Shown here: positions 23,661 through 35,934 of the stretch, one piece after another | How positions within the stretch are numbered: position 1 is the stretch's first letter | Layout of the letters: every line of letters begins with the position of its first letter | Source: Mrakia gelida | Lineage: Eukaryota; Basidiomycota; Tremellomycetes; Cystofilobasidiales; Mrakiaceae | Length of the DNA stretch: 64,000 nt | Reading direction: 5' to 3' | Assembly: GCA_024345305.1 (NCBI GenBank) | Contig: BRON01000015.1 | Span: 1,054,001-1,118,000, forward strand | The notes under the pieces: generated by a model | Databases searched by the model: none | What the model was told of the DNA's origin: nothing | Seen by the model: the letters and a program-made list of their open reading frames with translations, nothing else | Made by a program: the position numbers and the translations under genes

Positions 23661-24336
23661 ATACTTTCCCATTTTTCAAAGGTGGAAGCTTAAGGAAAGA
23701 AATCCTCCGCCTCCGCCTCCTCCTCACCTTCCTCCCCCTATTTTCTTCGAGGAGACGATACGGCGGTGAAGACGGAAGCTGGTCTAGGAATTAGGAGCAG
23801 AGCCAGCTGGATGAACAGGAAGATCCGAAGAAAGACGCGTCAGACGGCGTTGAAGAATCTAAGCTGAACGTTGAACAGCAGAAGTCCAAATGTTACTCTA
23901 CAGTACCTCCAGCTGGTCATCGGCTAAAATCCTTTCTCCGAGGCGCTTTCTGGTTTATTTCCGTAACTCTCAGTCTCACGTTGGGTTCTCGCCCTCAAGA
24001 GATAAGAAACGTCGTCGTGCCCGGACTCAAATCTCGTCGCTCCCCCTCCTTCTCCCACTCTTCAACACCAATCAACTTTCCACCCACAGGAATCAAGCCA
24101 CCTCTGTGTATACCCCTGATCTCCAACTTCGACTCCTCACCCTTTCCGCCTACACAACACACTCCCATCCACTTCCGCCCGCCGTCTCGCCATCCTCCCT
24201 CCAAACATATACAAAGACTGACCAGGTTCTTGATACGTTCTTGTCTCGCAGGCCAGGGCGATTGTGCAGAGGACCTTCTTCCCCAGCTTCAAAGGCTGAA
24301 AGATAAGTCTTGATGCGTTCAGAAATACCTCGATAC

Positions 24337-24647
24337 TGTTGAAAGTGGAGAACACTGAGCGAGCTGCGTCGACGCGACGAGTCGCTTTCTAGAAGTTTCT
24401 CTCTGTTTCTCTGTTTCTATTGTTAGCGTAGTAGTTTCTTCATAGCTTAGTCAACTTAGATAGTTTCCAGAAGGTTCTATGAAATGGACCTGGGGGTATA
24501 TAAGGCGAGCAGAGACCTCGCAGGAGATGCTTTTTCACTTGTATTGAAGAACATCCCCCTGCAGGTGAGTCCTAGTTTAGGTTACCTTACTTGCATATCC
24601 ATAACTTGGACTGAAGAACATCCTCCTGCAACGCTCACTTCACAACA
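24337..24647 (+). mobile_element. Solo LTR, family C
   Basis: TGTTGAAAGTGG to CTTCACAACA, 311 bp, the same length as the nested copy at 37234-37544. It carries TATATAAGGCGAGC and, downstream, a CTTGTATTGAAGA..CTGCAG leader-like motif shared with the other family C copies. Confidence 0.75.
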
Positions 24648-26930
24648 CAGCCAAGGAGCGCGCAGTGTGGAATGAAAACAAGGGGAGTTCCAGAAGAAAA
24701 AACAAAGGAGAGAGGAAAAGGGGGTCGGGAAAGTTTTTCGGAGCTTCGAGAGGGTGGGAAGTTTTTCGGCGAGGAGGTGAGGTTCTTCGAGCGTCCCGTC
24801 AGCCCTCGATTTCTTGTTTGCGCCTTTCGGCCGCAAGATGAAGGAAGACGCACCCAGATCTCCTCTGAGACGCTCGTCCGCAGCCTGATCATCTACTTTA
24901 CCTTCTTCAAACCTTCCTATAGTATGCTCTCCATCTTCTGTCGGCTCGGTTTCGCTAGAACAGAGGAAAGAAGAGGAGGAGGACGCGTCGCACACTTGCT
25001 CTGCCTTGAAAGCTTGTATTCCAAAAGGCTGTGGTTTTTGAAACTGATACGACCGCTAGACAATGACATCCCTAAATCGTAGTCAACCCGTTCTCTTCAT
25101 CGCCTCTCCTTTCCTTCCTTCGAATTCCTCCTCGTTTTCTCCTCCTCCCCTTCCTCCTGCTTCACGTCCCCTAAATTCACCGCCTGCCAAACCAGCAGCC
25201 CCCTCATCACCACCTCGATCAAGTTTGTTACCTTCCAAGGATACATCAGCTCCCATCTCCCCTATCTCGACGAAAGAACGATCGGGAGTGACGACAGGAC
25301 CTCCGATCCGAACTCGAGGAACGCGACGACCTTGTAGCTTCCTCCGGACGTCTTGGAGCGGTGGTTGAGGAGATATTGGGCAAGGAAGACAACGAATCGG
25401 GACGTGTGGTAGGTGGGTTTGATGATCGAGTGAGGGAGGTCGAGGTGAGGTTGTGGACGTAGGAGAGGGAGGCGGGAGTGAGGGAAGGGTGAGCGGGAGG
25501 AGATGCTGAGATGAGATGGGGGAGGGAGGGGAGGTAGACAAAGGCGAGGAAAGCAAAGGCGGTGGCCTAAGGGAAGAAAAATGGGACGGGTCAGATCTAC
25601 GAACGAGAGGGAGGGACAAGACGCGTCGAAGAAACAGCGACGACTCACGTCTTTCCCCTTCCCCTCCAACAAAAACATGAGATCGATCCGGGCGATTCAG
25701 ATAGGGTTTAAAACGAGACGAGTCCGATGGTACCAAAAAGAGATCTAGGCTACAAAGAAGGTCGTGTCAGAGCGAATGTGTTGGGGGGGGGGGGGTGAGA
25801 ACATTGTTGGTAGCAAAGTAAAGAGTGATAAAGCGAGCATCCGTGCGTTCACAAAAGTAGGAAACCAAAGAAACGAGAGGAGAGAACAAGCGAAAAAAAA
25901 AGAACGAGTGAGTGTTCGAGAGCGAGAGAGATGAGACGAGGGAGAGAGAAGAGGGAGGCAGGCCATGATAAGAAAATGAGAAAGAGAGAAAAGATAGAAG
26001 GAAGGCTAAGCTAGGTAGAGGCGAGGGTCACGTTCCCTCCTACAGCGGACCTTGTTGCTCCAACTCAGGCGGATGGTCAGGACCTCCGTCAACCCCTTCC
26101 GAATTGACCGAACTCCTGAGCAGGCCCGGCTCGCTCGAATCTGTTGAGTCGATAGATGTTCTCTGATTGGGTGCTCGAGGAACGCTTGAAGAGGAGGAGT
26201 GGGATGGGGACGAGGAGGAAGTCCTATGAGGACCGAGGACGAGGATGGGTCGATAGGGAGAGGGAGGGGAGGGGAGGTGTGTTGGCGTTTGTGTCTCCTT
26301 CAACTGGGGATGTAAACGGGGATTCGACGATCGTTGAAGCAGTGGAGTTGATTGAGAAGACAAAGAAGGAGGGTCGATGGGATGGGGAGGGAGTGAGAAG
26401 TTGGTGGGTGCTGATTGTGGGCTTGGGGAGGAGGAGAACGACGAAGACGGTAATTGACTTGGGGGGTAGAATTGATGAGGAGCTGAGGATGGAGGGAGGG
26501 ATCGATCCAGAGGTGAAAGGAGTGGAGGAGGTTTGATTGCCTGTTGTTGTGGCGGCTGAGGGGCTTTCCGAGCGAGATCGACGAGCTTCGCGTCGAGCGA
26601 GGAGCAGGGAGTCGGCTGCTGAGTGACTTAATTCGGAGGGAGGTCTTGTGGATCGCAGTGGACGGGTCGAGGAGGGTGAAGGTTGACCGTCTAGCTGGAT
26701 CCTCCAAGCCTTGACTGGGTCGGCTGCATATCCATCCACCACGGAGAGAGAAGCTGGCCTCGGCGAAGGCATGTCGAGCGACTGGAACTCATCGTCGTCG
26801 TCGTCGATCCTCCTCGTTGGCGCGTCCGTTCCCATGATCCCCGTTCTCGTAGTCGAGTTCGTCTACCCTCCTCCCAAAATCGAGGAGTTCCCTTCCTACT
26901 CGACCCTCCCGGGAACTTGTCCGACGCGAT
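24648..26930. other. No confident gene; weak minus-strand frames
   Basis: Minus-strand frames near 25240-25740 include a hydrophobic piece after a CCCTTAG acceptor at about 25567 (ATAFAFLAFVYLPSLP) and a Ser/Arg-rich tail; I do not recognise it. Between 26040 and 26900 minus-strand frames are Ser/Pro/Arg-rich (RRIDDDDDEFQSLDMPSP..), possibly a separate exon or an extension of the protease tail in another frame. A G run of about 14 is at about 25781. Confidence 0.3.
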
Positions 26931-29829
26931 TCATCCCTTCCTCGGACGATTTCCTCCCCATCCTCCTCCTTTCCCTTCGTGATCCGATTCCGAGAACGAC
27001 CTCAACGTCGACGATCCAGTGCTTCCTCGATCCGTTCGAGCTCGGTAGATATCCTTGGTCTTGTCCGGTTCCGAGCGAGTAGCTCCCGTGATGGACGATC
27101 CAGGAGACGAAGGAGGTGCTGGGATGTGAGCGTAGATCCCACTCGCTCCGAACGGATCATTCCCTCCTCCCATCGCTCCTCCTCCTATGCCCTTCTCCCT
27201 GACGTCTCCTCCATTCCCTCCGTCCTTCTTGTACCTCCTCTTGAGGCAGAGATGCCTCGAGAGGAAGACTCCGACAGCGAGGAGAAGGAGTCCTCCGATG
27301 GCAACGCCGACGATCGGTCCAGCTCCAAAGGCAGCAGCCTTGCGGACAGCAATAGCAGCGTCGGTGCTAGATGTAGCGGGGAGTCCTGAGGCTCCAGGAG
27401 AAAAGGGAGCGGTGGAGGTGGAAGGGTTGATGGCTTGGTTGAGGGTTCGAACGCGGTAGAACTCTTCGGCTGACGAGTTGGTAGCCGTAAGAGGGAAGAG
27501 AGCGAGGGCTGGGGTTGTCCATTTCCCTCCCGTTGTGTACTTCGGACCTGAGAGGACGGTGTAGGCGTTTCGCATGAAGGAGGATCCAAAAATGCTGCGG
27601 AGGAGAGGGAGATGAGAGTAAGCAAGGGGAATCGCGGAAGGGAGAAGAACGCGAAGGGAAATGAAACGTACAAGTCTCCCTTTCCGTCGAGGAGCGAATA
27701 ATCGATGTGTTGAATGGAGCCCATGCACTGCTTGTGGGTTGAGTCGGAAGCCATGTAGTCCGAGATGTCGAGAGGATGGACTGGGACTCGAACGCCGCCG
27801 ATCGTGATGGCAATCTGGATGGCTGTTGGCGAGAAAACGAAGAGAAAGACGCGTCAAGTTCGCGGCTCAAAGAGACGACGAAGAGAGAAATACCGATGAA
27901 CTTACCAGCCGTGCAAGGAAGGTAGTCTATAAGGGTTAACAGAGGAAGAGGACGCGATCAGTTCGACGCAATACTGACGAGGAAAGGAATTGAGACTCAC
28001 AGAACCCATCGCTCGCTGGACCGATATTCTGCGAACCGTAGATCGCGTCCACTAAATTCCGGTTCGAGAAGTAGATCCCCATCGTTCCACTATCCAACAA
28101 CCCTACTGGGAGAGCCTGACCAGGCATCCTCGACGATCCTATCGGGAGCTGAACGATCTGTCCCGTCGTTCCATCCACAACGTCTACCGACTGAACAGCG
28201 ACTCTCCAGAAGAGCGGCTTCTGTAATAGCGACTCAACGACCTTTGAGTACGTGAGGTTGGCAACGCAGTTCGAATCGCAGACAAGAGGGAGGTGGGAAC
28301 GAAGACCAAGCTGACTGGCGATACGAGGGTCGGAAGGTCGACCGAGAGCGAGGGAGATGAAAGGGATTCCGGAGTCGAGAGCTGTTGGATCGATGGCTGC
28401 TGCTTGGAACGTTATCAATGGTGGTGGAGATGGGTTGGAGGAGAATGGGAAGCGTCGACGACGGTCGTCCGCTGTTAGGATTGCTGAAGGGAGAATTTCG
28501 AGGTTGGAGAGAGGACCAAGGTTCCACGGCCTAGGTATACTGTTGGCGATCTGAAAAGAAGGTTGAGAACGCGTTGCCAAGTCAGTTATGAAGCGAGAAC
28601 GAGGGCGGAGAGAAAAAGAAGGTCCAGAGCGAGAAGATGAAGGCGAAGGCTCACGATGGAATTTCCCGGCAACTGAGACAAACAGGTCAATTCAGCAAAC
28701 AAGAAGCGGGTAGGGTTGACCCCGCAGGAAGCAACCGCTGACTCACAGCAAGACCCATCACCCCAGAAAACCCTCCTCCAGACATGTCCTCGTTGGCGAC
28801 TTGGTGCGCCGCCGCTGAAGAGAGAAAGAGAAAAGCAAAGCGACCCAAACACGCGAAACCAACGTGGATCAGTGGGTAATTGCACGCGAAGTATTTCCTA
28901 TATCGCTGTGACTCACCAAGAGCTAATGAAAGGGAAGCAGTTGTAGATGAGATAGGGTTCAGCGAGGGTTCACGCCGCGAAGGGGAGCGAGGACGAGAAT
29001 AACGAAGGAGAGAGGGAGGGGGGGAGAGACAGGTGTGCGTACCCTGCCGAGGGATCGTTCTGCGTCCAACCTTGAGCTCATCCCAGTAGATCGCTCCTGA
29101 TATCGATCCGACGACATACCGAATCTGGAAGCCAGTATTCTAGGAAGAAGAGAAACATAGCGGAAGGGGAGGGGGAAGTTGTTCAGTGAAACGCGAAAGA
29201 GAGAGGGTAGGGTCGTTGGTCGTCTCTCCTGCTTCTCTTCTGTTTTTCCTCCTTCTGTGACATACCGACCCGGCTGAGTAAGAGACTCACTGCATCGATA
29301 GCTGTTGAACCTCCTAGAGGGTTGTACAGAGAAACTCCTTTACAGGAGGGATCCGAGCAGGTAGAGGATGCGATCCACTGGAAGGAGGGGAAAAGGAGGA
29401 GGAAGGTCAGCGGGAAAGAAGCTCAAAGCTCGCGCGTTCGGAAGTGAGAGAGAGACGGCGCAAAGAAGGATCCAACGTACAAGATCAGACGAGCCAGTGT
29501 CTACTTGAACAAGAAAGGGTTTCCCTCCGACCTGGATGGGAAGAGTATAGTACCTTTGAGCGAAGAAAAGCAAGGGGAGAGGAAGGTCAGCTCCAACGTT
29601 CGAGGGAGACCGCTTCTCCGTGTCTCTCTCTCTCTCCCCTCCCTCTTCCCTTCTCCTCTGCTCACATCCCAGTTCCAGCAGCGGTCATTTTGATGTCCAG
29701 AATTTCTGGATCTGCCAGTACTGAAGCTGACTGAGTTGCTCTAGGAGCGAGAGGAGGTGATTGTGAGACTCTCTTTCCGTAGGAGAACAAGGAGGAGTGC
29801 CACGTCGTGGGCAACCAGAACGAGACCAT
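26931..29829 (-). CDS. Pepsin-like aspartic protease with C-terminal membrane anchor
   Basis: Eleven exons joined in phase (minus strand): 29829-29666, 29553-29481, 29377-29291, 29139-29043, 28922-28917, 28814-28747, 28672-28655, 28550-28001, 27926-27906, 27822-27672, 27594-26931; about 632 aa. The first catalytic loop is FLVQVDTGSSDL and the second LPVGLLDSGTMGIYF, both with the active Asp. Other family features are the flap-side AAHQVANEDMSGGGFSGVMGLA block and IFGSSFMRNAYTVL near the end of lobe 2. A Ser/Thr/Pro stalk is followed by a TM helix (GPIVGVAIGGLLLLAVGVFL) and a basic cytosolic tail, so it is probably a plasma-membrane or vacuolar yapsin-like enzyme. No clear signal peptide is visible from ATG 29829, so an upstream exon may be missing. 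Three exons are only 6, 18 and 21 nt. Confidence 0.85.
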
Positions 29830-31516
29830 GGTCCGCGAGAGAGAAAGGGGCGAGAGAGTAGTCGTACGAGACAAGTGGAGGGGAGGGGAGACAAGAGGAT
29901 GAAAGGACTCCAGGCCCGAAGAGATGGGTTGCGTTTGGGTCGTTGAGCGTTAGAGGGACGCAGGAAGGAGGAAACCGGATCGTCTCCCCCCGGCGATCAG
30001 CTTTCCTCTCGGCCTCAACTCGAACGATCCAATTCATTTTTTTGTTCTTCCCTCCCTCCCTGACGACCGTCCGCCTCACCTATGGGTTAATGGGAGAGAG
30101 TATGGCAAGAGAGAAAGGGCGACACGAAGCTATAAACCAAAAAAAAACGGCTTGTCTTGAAAAAATATAAAAATATTCGATCCGAGGGAGATTTATGATA
30201 GAAGTCAAAAGTTAGAAAGAGAGGTGAGCGTATCCAAGAAAGGCAAAGTAGGCAAAGGATTTGAGAATGGACGACGGTGTGGGCTGAACGGTAAGATATA
30301 GGAGGGTATATACAATAGAACTAGTAAGAGTGAAAGGAAGATACGGAGCACCTAAGTAGATGGCAAGAAGTGTAACGGTTATGGGAGAGTTGAAAGAGAG
30401 GGACAGATGCACCTGGTGAAGCTGGATTCCTCAACATGGTTTGATTGAAACGTTCCTGGGAGCTGACGAACACGAAAGGTGTCAGTCAGATTCTTGTGCT
30501 CCCCTCAGTTCCAGCGCAGGTCGGAAGACAAAGTGAAAAAAAAAAAAAAAGGATGTACTCTGCTCATCTCACGAGACGCCTGATGGCCTCAACAACCTGA
30601 TCGCCGTTTCCATCGCGAACTAAAAGCTCACCACATCCAACCGAGAAACTGAGATGTCGGGAGCTGCGTTAAGCACGGTCGTCCCGAAGAGCTCGACGAT
30701 CATGAGAAACTTGCGAGCACGCTGAAGCCGCTTCTTGATGGCTTCCCTCGAGGTACCACTGATGTTGCCGTTGCTGCTCTTGATGTAATCGGATATGTCT
30801 CCATTAACGAGGACCAGGTCGATGAGACGTTTCTGCTCCGGCTTGGAGTCCCACGCTGGAGACGAGTCCTCGTTTGATGACTGCATCCGCGTCGCGAAGG
30901 CCACAGCATAAAGGATCAGAGGGCGCAGAACAGAACATTCAGAATGAGGAGATGGGATTTAGAGGTCGACATACCATACATAACGCTTTGTAGACGGTCC
31001 CAAGGTCATAGTAGGCCCAGTCGGTGGCGACCGTCAGACATCTGCCCCTTTTATCGAGCTGATCAATGGAGCGCAAGGAGGAGGCCGGAGGCCAGGCGAC
31101 CGAGAGGACTGATCAAAGCGACGTCAGATGGCAATACAGTAGAGACCATCTGGACGAGAGAGCTGACAGGATTTCCTGTGTGAGTGGATTTTGACAGTGC
31201 TGGCTCGGGGTGCGCGCTGCTGGGAGAGCGCTGAAGTTTAAAAGCTGGAGGGTGTTCAGAAGCTGTATCGGCTTTGATCCAGTCTGCTTTCTAGTCCTTG
31301 CTGGGTGATGGGTAAGCTTTGAAAGTGAGTGGGGAGGAGTCAGTGATCTGTTGAAAAGTGTGCGCCTGGATTGTTAAGTTTTGTGTATCTCTTCTTCACT
31401 CTATAGTAGTGTATCTCGTGTGTTTAGGTTCCGGTCAAGATCCAGTCGTCTCTCGTAGCTGCGCGCACTCTCTCCTCTAGATTTACTCTCTCTCCTCCTC
31501 CTTTCTTACCCTCGTC
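29830..31516. other. No confident gene
   Basis: Upstream of the protease. A minus-strand frame 30620-30904 (94 aa) has balanced composition with a basic helix (REAIKKRLQRARKFLMIVEL), but I recognise no family. A minus-strand hydrophobic frame at 30212-30412 could hold a missing signal-peptide exon of the protease. An A run lies at 30537-30550. Confidence 0.3.
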
Positions 31517-31740
31517 TACATCTAGGCCTCCTCGCTTGCGTGTCCTTACTTGAGGTTCGCCTCTTACTGTTTCGCTGTCCTCATCTCAGTCGTGTACTTA
31601 TACTCTCCTTCGTGTCTACAGTTCCTTTCATCCAGGTTCGCACTATACAACAGTCTACATCTAGGCCTCCTCGCTTGCGTGTCCTTACTTTAGTTCCTTT
31701 CATCCAGGTCCATCACTCGCGCAACTCCGAGATCTTAACA
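31517..31740 (+). repeat. Short direct repeats upstream of type X copy 2
   Basis: CTACATCTAGGCCTCCTCGC followed by TTGCGTGTCCTTACTT occurs at 31518 and 31651, and AGTTCCTTTCATCCAGGT at about 31620 and 31691. The repeats interleave in the presumed 5' leader. Confidence 0.8.
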
Positions 31741-31902
31741 CGATTCCCTCGAATCGTCAAGGGACTGTCACGTCAAGGGAGGACCGAGGACAGGGAGGGA
31801 ACGCAGACGTTGAGCTCGACCGGTCGACCTTCGAAGCTCCTCCCTTCCTTCTTTCTCGCAACGACCACCATCCCCCTCCTTCCCCTCAACCCAAACATCA
31901 CT

Positions 31903-32710
31903 ATGAATCACATCCACTCCTCCGAACTCCCCACTCCCACGAAACCCCCCGAATTCCGACCTCCTCGCACTTTCATGGCTGTCGCTTTGATTCCGACCGT
32001 GCTCCTTCATATCGTCTGGATGAACGGACTCTCCCCTCCCTTCGACTTCCTCCTCTTCCTCTTCACCATCCTCCTCTGCTTCCTTCTTGACTACATATCC
32101 ATTAATATCGTATGGAACCCCTTCAAACGAGTCGAGGAGAACGCCTTCTGGTGGTTCGCCTACTGCTGCCAGTTCGGCTACAACCTCGTCGCTGGGGACT
32201 TCCTCATCTCCCGTCGGATGGACGCTCTCGAGATCTCTCCGAAGATCAAGACACCCGTCATGATGCTTCTCGGGGTGATTTCGTTCTTCGTTATCAATGC
32301 TGGGATAGGTGGTGAGTTCAAACGAGAGAAAAAAATGGCCTGAAACAAGCGGACATCGTCGTTCGTTCGAGCTGACCTTTCGTTCTTTCGTTCCGCTTCC
32401 AGCGTTGAGCGAGCTCAATTTACGAAATGAGATCAAGGACAAAGTGGCGTCTCGGATTCAGGAGGATGCAGAGGGCCTTATGCTTCGTGAGCAGGCGAAG
32501 CAGAGAAGGGAGGAGAGACGGAGGGAGAACAAGGCGAGGGCGAAGCAGGCGAAGGCGATGGATGAGGAGGAGCTCGAGACCGAGGAAGAGGATGAAGACC
32601 TTCGTATCTATATGTAAGTCTCCCCCTTGATTTCTCCCTCCTCGGTATATACTACCCTTCCTTGCTGACCTCCTTCCTCCCCCTTCACCACTCTTCTTGG
32701 CAGCTCATGA
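31903..32710 (+). CDS. Small four-TM membrane protein, type X copy 2
   Basis: Exons 31903-32311, 32403-32613, 32704-32710 (208 aa). The signature after the start (TPTKPPEFRPPRTFMAVALIP) is nearly identical to copy 1 at 21538, and the TM segments and the loop LDYISINIVWNPFKR align throughout. The charged tail (exon 2) is longer than in copy 1 and strongly helical (Glu/Arg/Lys/Ala-rich), ending DLRIYIS in both. Homology with copy 1 extends upstream (GAGCTCGACC.. pyrimidine stretch, CCACCATC..CAACCCA) and downstream into type Y, so a whole two-gene block was duplicated. Confidence 0.75.
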
Positions 32711-33014
32711 GCTTCAGAACATCTATTCTCGTCTTCGACCTGTCAAACCGAAGTGAGACGCGTCTGGCTCTTCTTCTCTCTCTTTTCACAGTCCCTTCGA
32801 AGGGCTGGAGGACTCAAACTCGTAAGCTCTACTCTCCCATCTATCTTCTCGTACTCTTCTTCCCTCGAGGGGAGTCGAAACGCTGATTCTTGACTGCAAA
32901 ACAGGGACTCGAATCGACCCTCCGGCAAGGAAGTCACGACAACACCGCCGCCGACCCTCCTCGAACTTCTCGTCCCTCTTTCAGCCTTCCTTCAACCACC
33001 ATCATCTCCCGAAA

Positions 33015-33735
33015 ATGATCGAATCCTACACCCCGATCCCTCCTCTCAACGCCCCAAAGCGCACACGAGCGGATCTCCTCTTCGTCCTTTACACCATCTT
33101 CGCCTGCATCCCCTTCATCTGCATCATCATGGGCGACAAGTCGTCCAGTGCGGAAGCCCACCAGCCCCTCCTCCAATACGTCTACGGCTACCTCGTGGCT
33201 CTCATCGGCACTGCCCTACTCGACTACCTGGCCATCGCTTACATCTGGAAGGCCGACTCGAGCGAGAACCAAACTTGGCAGCTGCTTCTGGCGTGGGGCA
33301 TGCACTCGGCTCTTGCTTATCAGGCTTTGATGAAGCTGATCTCGTGGAGGTTGAAGGAAGACGAGAGTTCGCGGAAGGTGGTGATCGGGGTGTTTGTGGG
33401 CACGACGCTGTTCTGGATAGTGGTCGGGGGTGGGGGGGGGCTTTGGTGAGTCGGTCGTGATGGCGTCCAGAAAGGAAGGAAGGTCCGAGCTGACAGCCTT
33501 TCCTTCTCTCCCTCTTTCGCTGTTATACAGTGATCCTTCGTCGGCAACATTTAAGAGACCTTATGATACAAAGGAAGATCATGATTGGGATCTGAGCCTC
33601 GTCGTTGTGCTTGAAAACTATATAAACGTGAGTTGCGTCCCTCCGTCTTCCTCTCCCTCGCCGTCAAACTGACTGTCTCTCTACCTTTTCTTTCTTCTTC
33701 CGCATCTTCACTAGTACTTTGTATCTCTAATTTGA
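33015..33735 (+). CDS. Small four-TM membrane protein, type Y copy 2
   Basis: Exons 33015-33445, 33531-33627, 33715-33735 (182 aa). Starts MIESYTPIPPLNAPKR, matching copy 1 (MIESYFQIPPLLAPKR). Four hydrophobic segments, with LDYLAIAYIWKADSSENQT after TM2. A run of nine G just before the donor encodes the Gly run and is a likely slippage site. The second exon encodes the acidic tail with KEDHDWDLS; the third exon is only seven codons. Model end is less certain. 33736-34209 holds intron-like and leader-like sequence related to the other spacers but no gene. Confidence 0.65.
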
Positions 33736-34209
33736 TGCTGATTGCGTTCGGCTTTGACGGAGGATCAGCGACGAAAACGAAAGACGCGTCTCAACTCGCG
33801 AACTTCGCTCATTCGATCTCCCTGTCATCGACAGGCCTTTGCGTCTTTCTCGAATCAACAAGCCTCGCGCCGAGCTCCGCCTTGACGCTATCTCCTATCA
33901 TCTCTTGACAGCCGGTAAGCCGTCTATTCCGGTCTCGGTCTGCGAAAGTCGAAGAACAAGACGCGTCTGAAGATTCTCCTCCCTTTCGCTTCTTCCGCAT
34001 CAGTCACCTGATATTCCAATGCTCATAAACACCCTCTATGCGAGGATTTTATGATTTTATATACTGTAGCGCGCCAGGGAGTTCGATCTTCTGTCTCGAC
34101 GTCAAACAGACAAAGTGCCGGCAACGTCGACCCGTCGACGCGAAACAACACCGCCCCTTCAAATCTTCTCTCTCTTCCCTCCAACCATCATCATCTCGGA
34201 AGCTCATAA

Positions 34210-34800
34210 ATGGCCAGATTCTACTCCCCAGTCCCTGCTGTCACCTCGCCAACGGTCAACAAGTTCCCCAAGCTCTTCCTCCTCTTCACGTTCCTCCTCG
34301 CCGTCCCTTTCCTTCTGATTCTCGTTTGGTCCAACGGCGCTCCTCTCTCTCTCTTCGCCAACTCCCTCCTATATCTCGTCGCAATCGTTGTCGCAATCCC
34401 ACTCGACTATCTGGTGATCACTCAATTCTGGAAGGAGGAAGGAGAGCGACCAGAAGGACGACCGCCGCGCCGTTGGTTTGGGTGGTTTGGTGTGTACAGG
34501 GATTGCTGGTGATGCAGGCTGGGACGAGGTTGATTGCTTGGAAGCTGAAGGAGGAGCAGGTATCGCCGAAGGTGGCCATCCCCGTCGTCGTGGTGATAGC
34601 GTCGCTCGGGTTTGCGATTTGGTTAGCAGGAGCGATTTGTGTGTTTTTCGCCAGTGTGTCGACAAGACGAGCCAAACCCGCGAGCTGAACGTTCCTCCGC
34701 TCTTCTTTACCTACAGTGATTTCCCGGCGATATTTCTTGAAGGATTTAATGACTCAAGGTCAGAGGAGGCCGGCTGCAGTTTAATCCATCGCTCGGGGAG
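34210..34800 (+). pseudogene. Small four-TM membrane protein, type Y copy 3, frameshifted
   Basis: Opens like the other type Y proteins (TM1-TM2 then LDYLVITQFWKEEG), but the frame ends at 34512. The expected continuation (VMQAGTRLIAWKLKEEQVS.., then AIPVVVVIASLGFAIWL) sits in another frame starting before 34480. The switch is equivalent to losing one base or gaining two between about 34440 and 34480. A degenerate donor near 34655 and a clear acceptor (TACCTACAG, exon from 34716) follow. Probably a pseudogene; an assembly error is possible. Confidence 0.65.
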
Positions 34801-35683
34801 GAAGAGAAAAAGTCTTTCGAGTAAACTAGATGGAGGTGGGCTCGTCCCTCCTCTCGTTGACAAACTTCCCCGACTGACTGTCACGCTTTGTTCGGCGAGC
34901 TTCTTGGCTAGACAGTAACTGAATCTATCCTACGTGTTATTTTAGGGCCAGATCTGATGGCGGGGTCAAAGAATTCCAAGCCTACGACGACGCGTCTCTT
35001 TTCCCTCTGGCGTTTTCGGCCTTTAGGGTAAGGCCAGAATGGGGAATCGGAGGATCCAGTGAAAGTGCTTTGATGACGATCCCTGCCTCCTTTTTTTTTT
35101 TCTCTGAGGACCCCTCCTCACCCTTTTCTGCGGTTCTTCTTGTTTGCCTTCGCCCTTCTCTCTCGCAGACCTCTGTCCCTTTGAGGAGGTGAGAACTTCT
35201 TTCCGAGCGCGCGCAAGAAGCAATTCAACAGCCGTAGAGAAGAAAGAGATTGCTTCCTTTTCGGATGCAAGGTCTCTCCCTGTAAAGTGTTCTGTCAGAG
35301 CGTAAAGAGATGAATTTGACGAAGCGTTCGACGGTCACATCCAAGACGCGTGGTTGGTTGTTTTGTTGTTTCTTCCCTCGTCTTCTGATTGATTTTGAGT
35401 TGGGCTACATATCGTTTCCGGATTCGAGAGGGCTGCTGATGAGGCCTTTGTCTTCTCTGACGTTGCTTCTCAAGAAATACTTGTATGTTCGACGCGACGA
35501 GGAGAGAGAGGGACCTTCAGGTAGGAAACGACGCGTCGAGATGGTTTTCAGGGAGAGAACGAGAGCGACCAACGAAGAGACCGACTCGTTTCGCTTATCA
35601 TCATCGTTTTAAGGGTCAAAGGATACCTTGAGAGATACGTTTCCACGAGAAAGTGGTTACTCTGTCTTGATGAGACTGCTATC
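34801..35683. other. No gene seen
   Basis: Mixed-composition DNA with four ACGCGT sites, three of them full GACGCGTC or near-GACGCGTC (about 34988, 35346, 35532). A plus-strand frame 35310-35612 has no recognisable motif. Confidence 0.4.
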
Positions 35684-35934
35684 TGTTGAGAAGAGAGGAG
35701 GACACCGAGCCCGTTGCGTAGCAGACGCGACGGATCTAGAAGTTTCTATGCGTTTCCACTCGCTACCACTCTTCTATATTCATATCTCTTGCGTCATTCT
35801 TACATCATAGCTACACTAGTTACTGGAACCTTCCACGAAATCCAGGAGGGGTATAAAAGGCGGGCATCCTTGCAGAGAACTGCTTCTTCACTTGTACTGA
35901 AGAGCATCTCTCTGCAGCGTTTCACATCACAACA
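35684..35934 (+). mobile_element. Solo LTR, family C, shorter variant
   Basis: TGTTGAGAAGAG to TTCACATCACAACA, with GGGTATAAAAGGCGGGCATCC and CTTGTACTGAAGAGCATCTC. A further fragment of the family begins at 60933 (TGTTGAGAAGAG) and is lost by about 61020. 35940-36300 has minus-strand Ser/Pro-rich frames of unknown identity. Confidence 0.7.

Noticed and set aside
25063..25368. 101-aa plus-strand Pro/Ser-rich protein
   Set aside because: Low complexity, no start context or homology, and opposing frames are as plausible.
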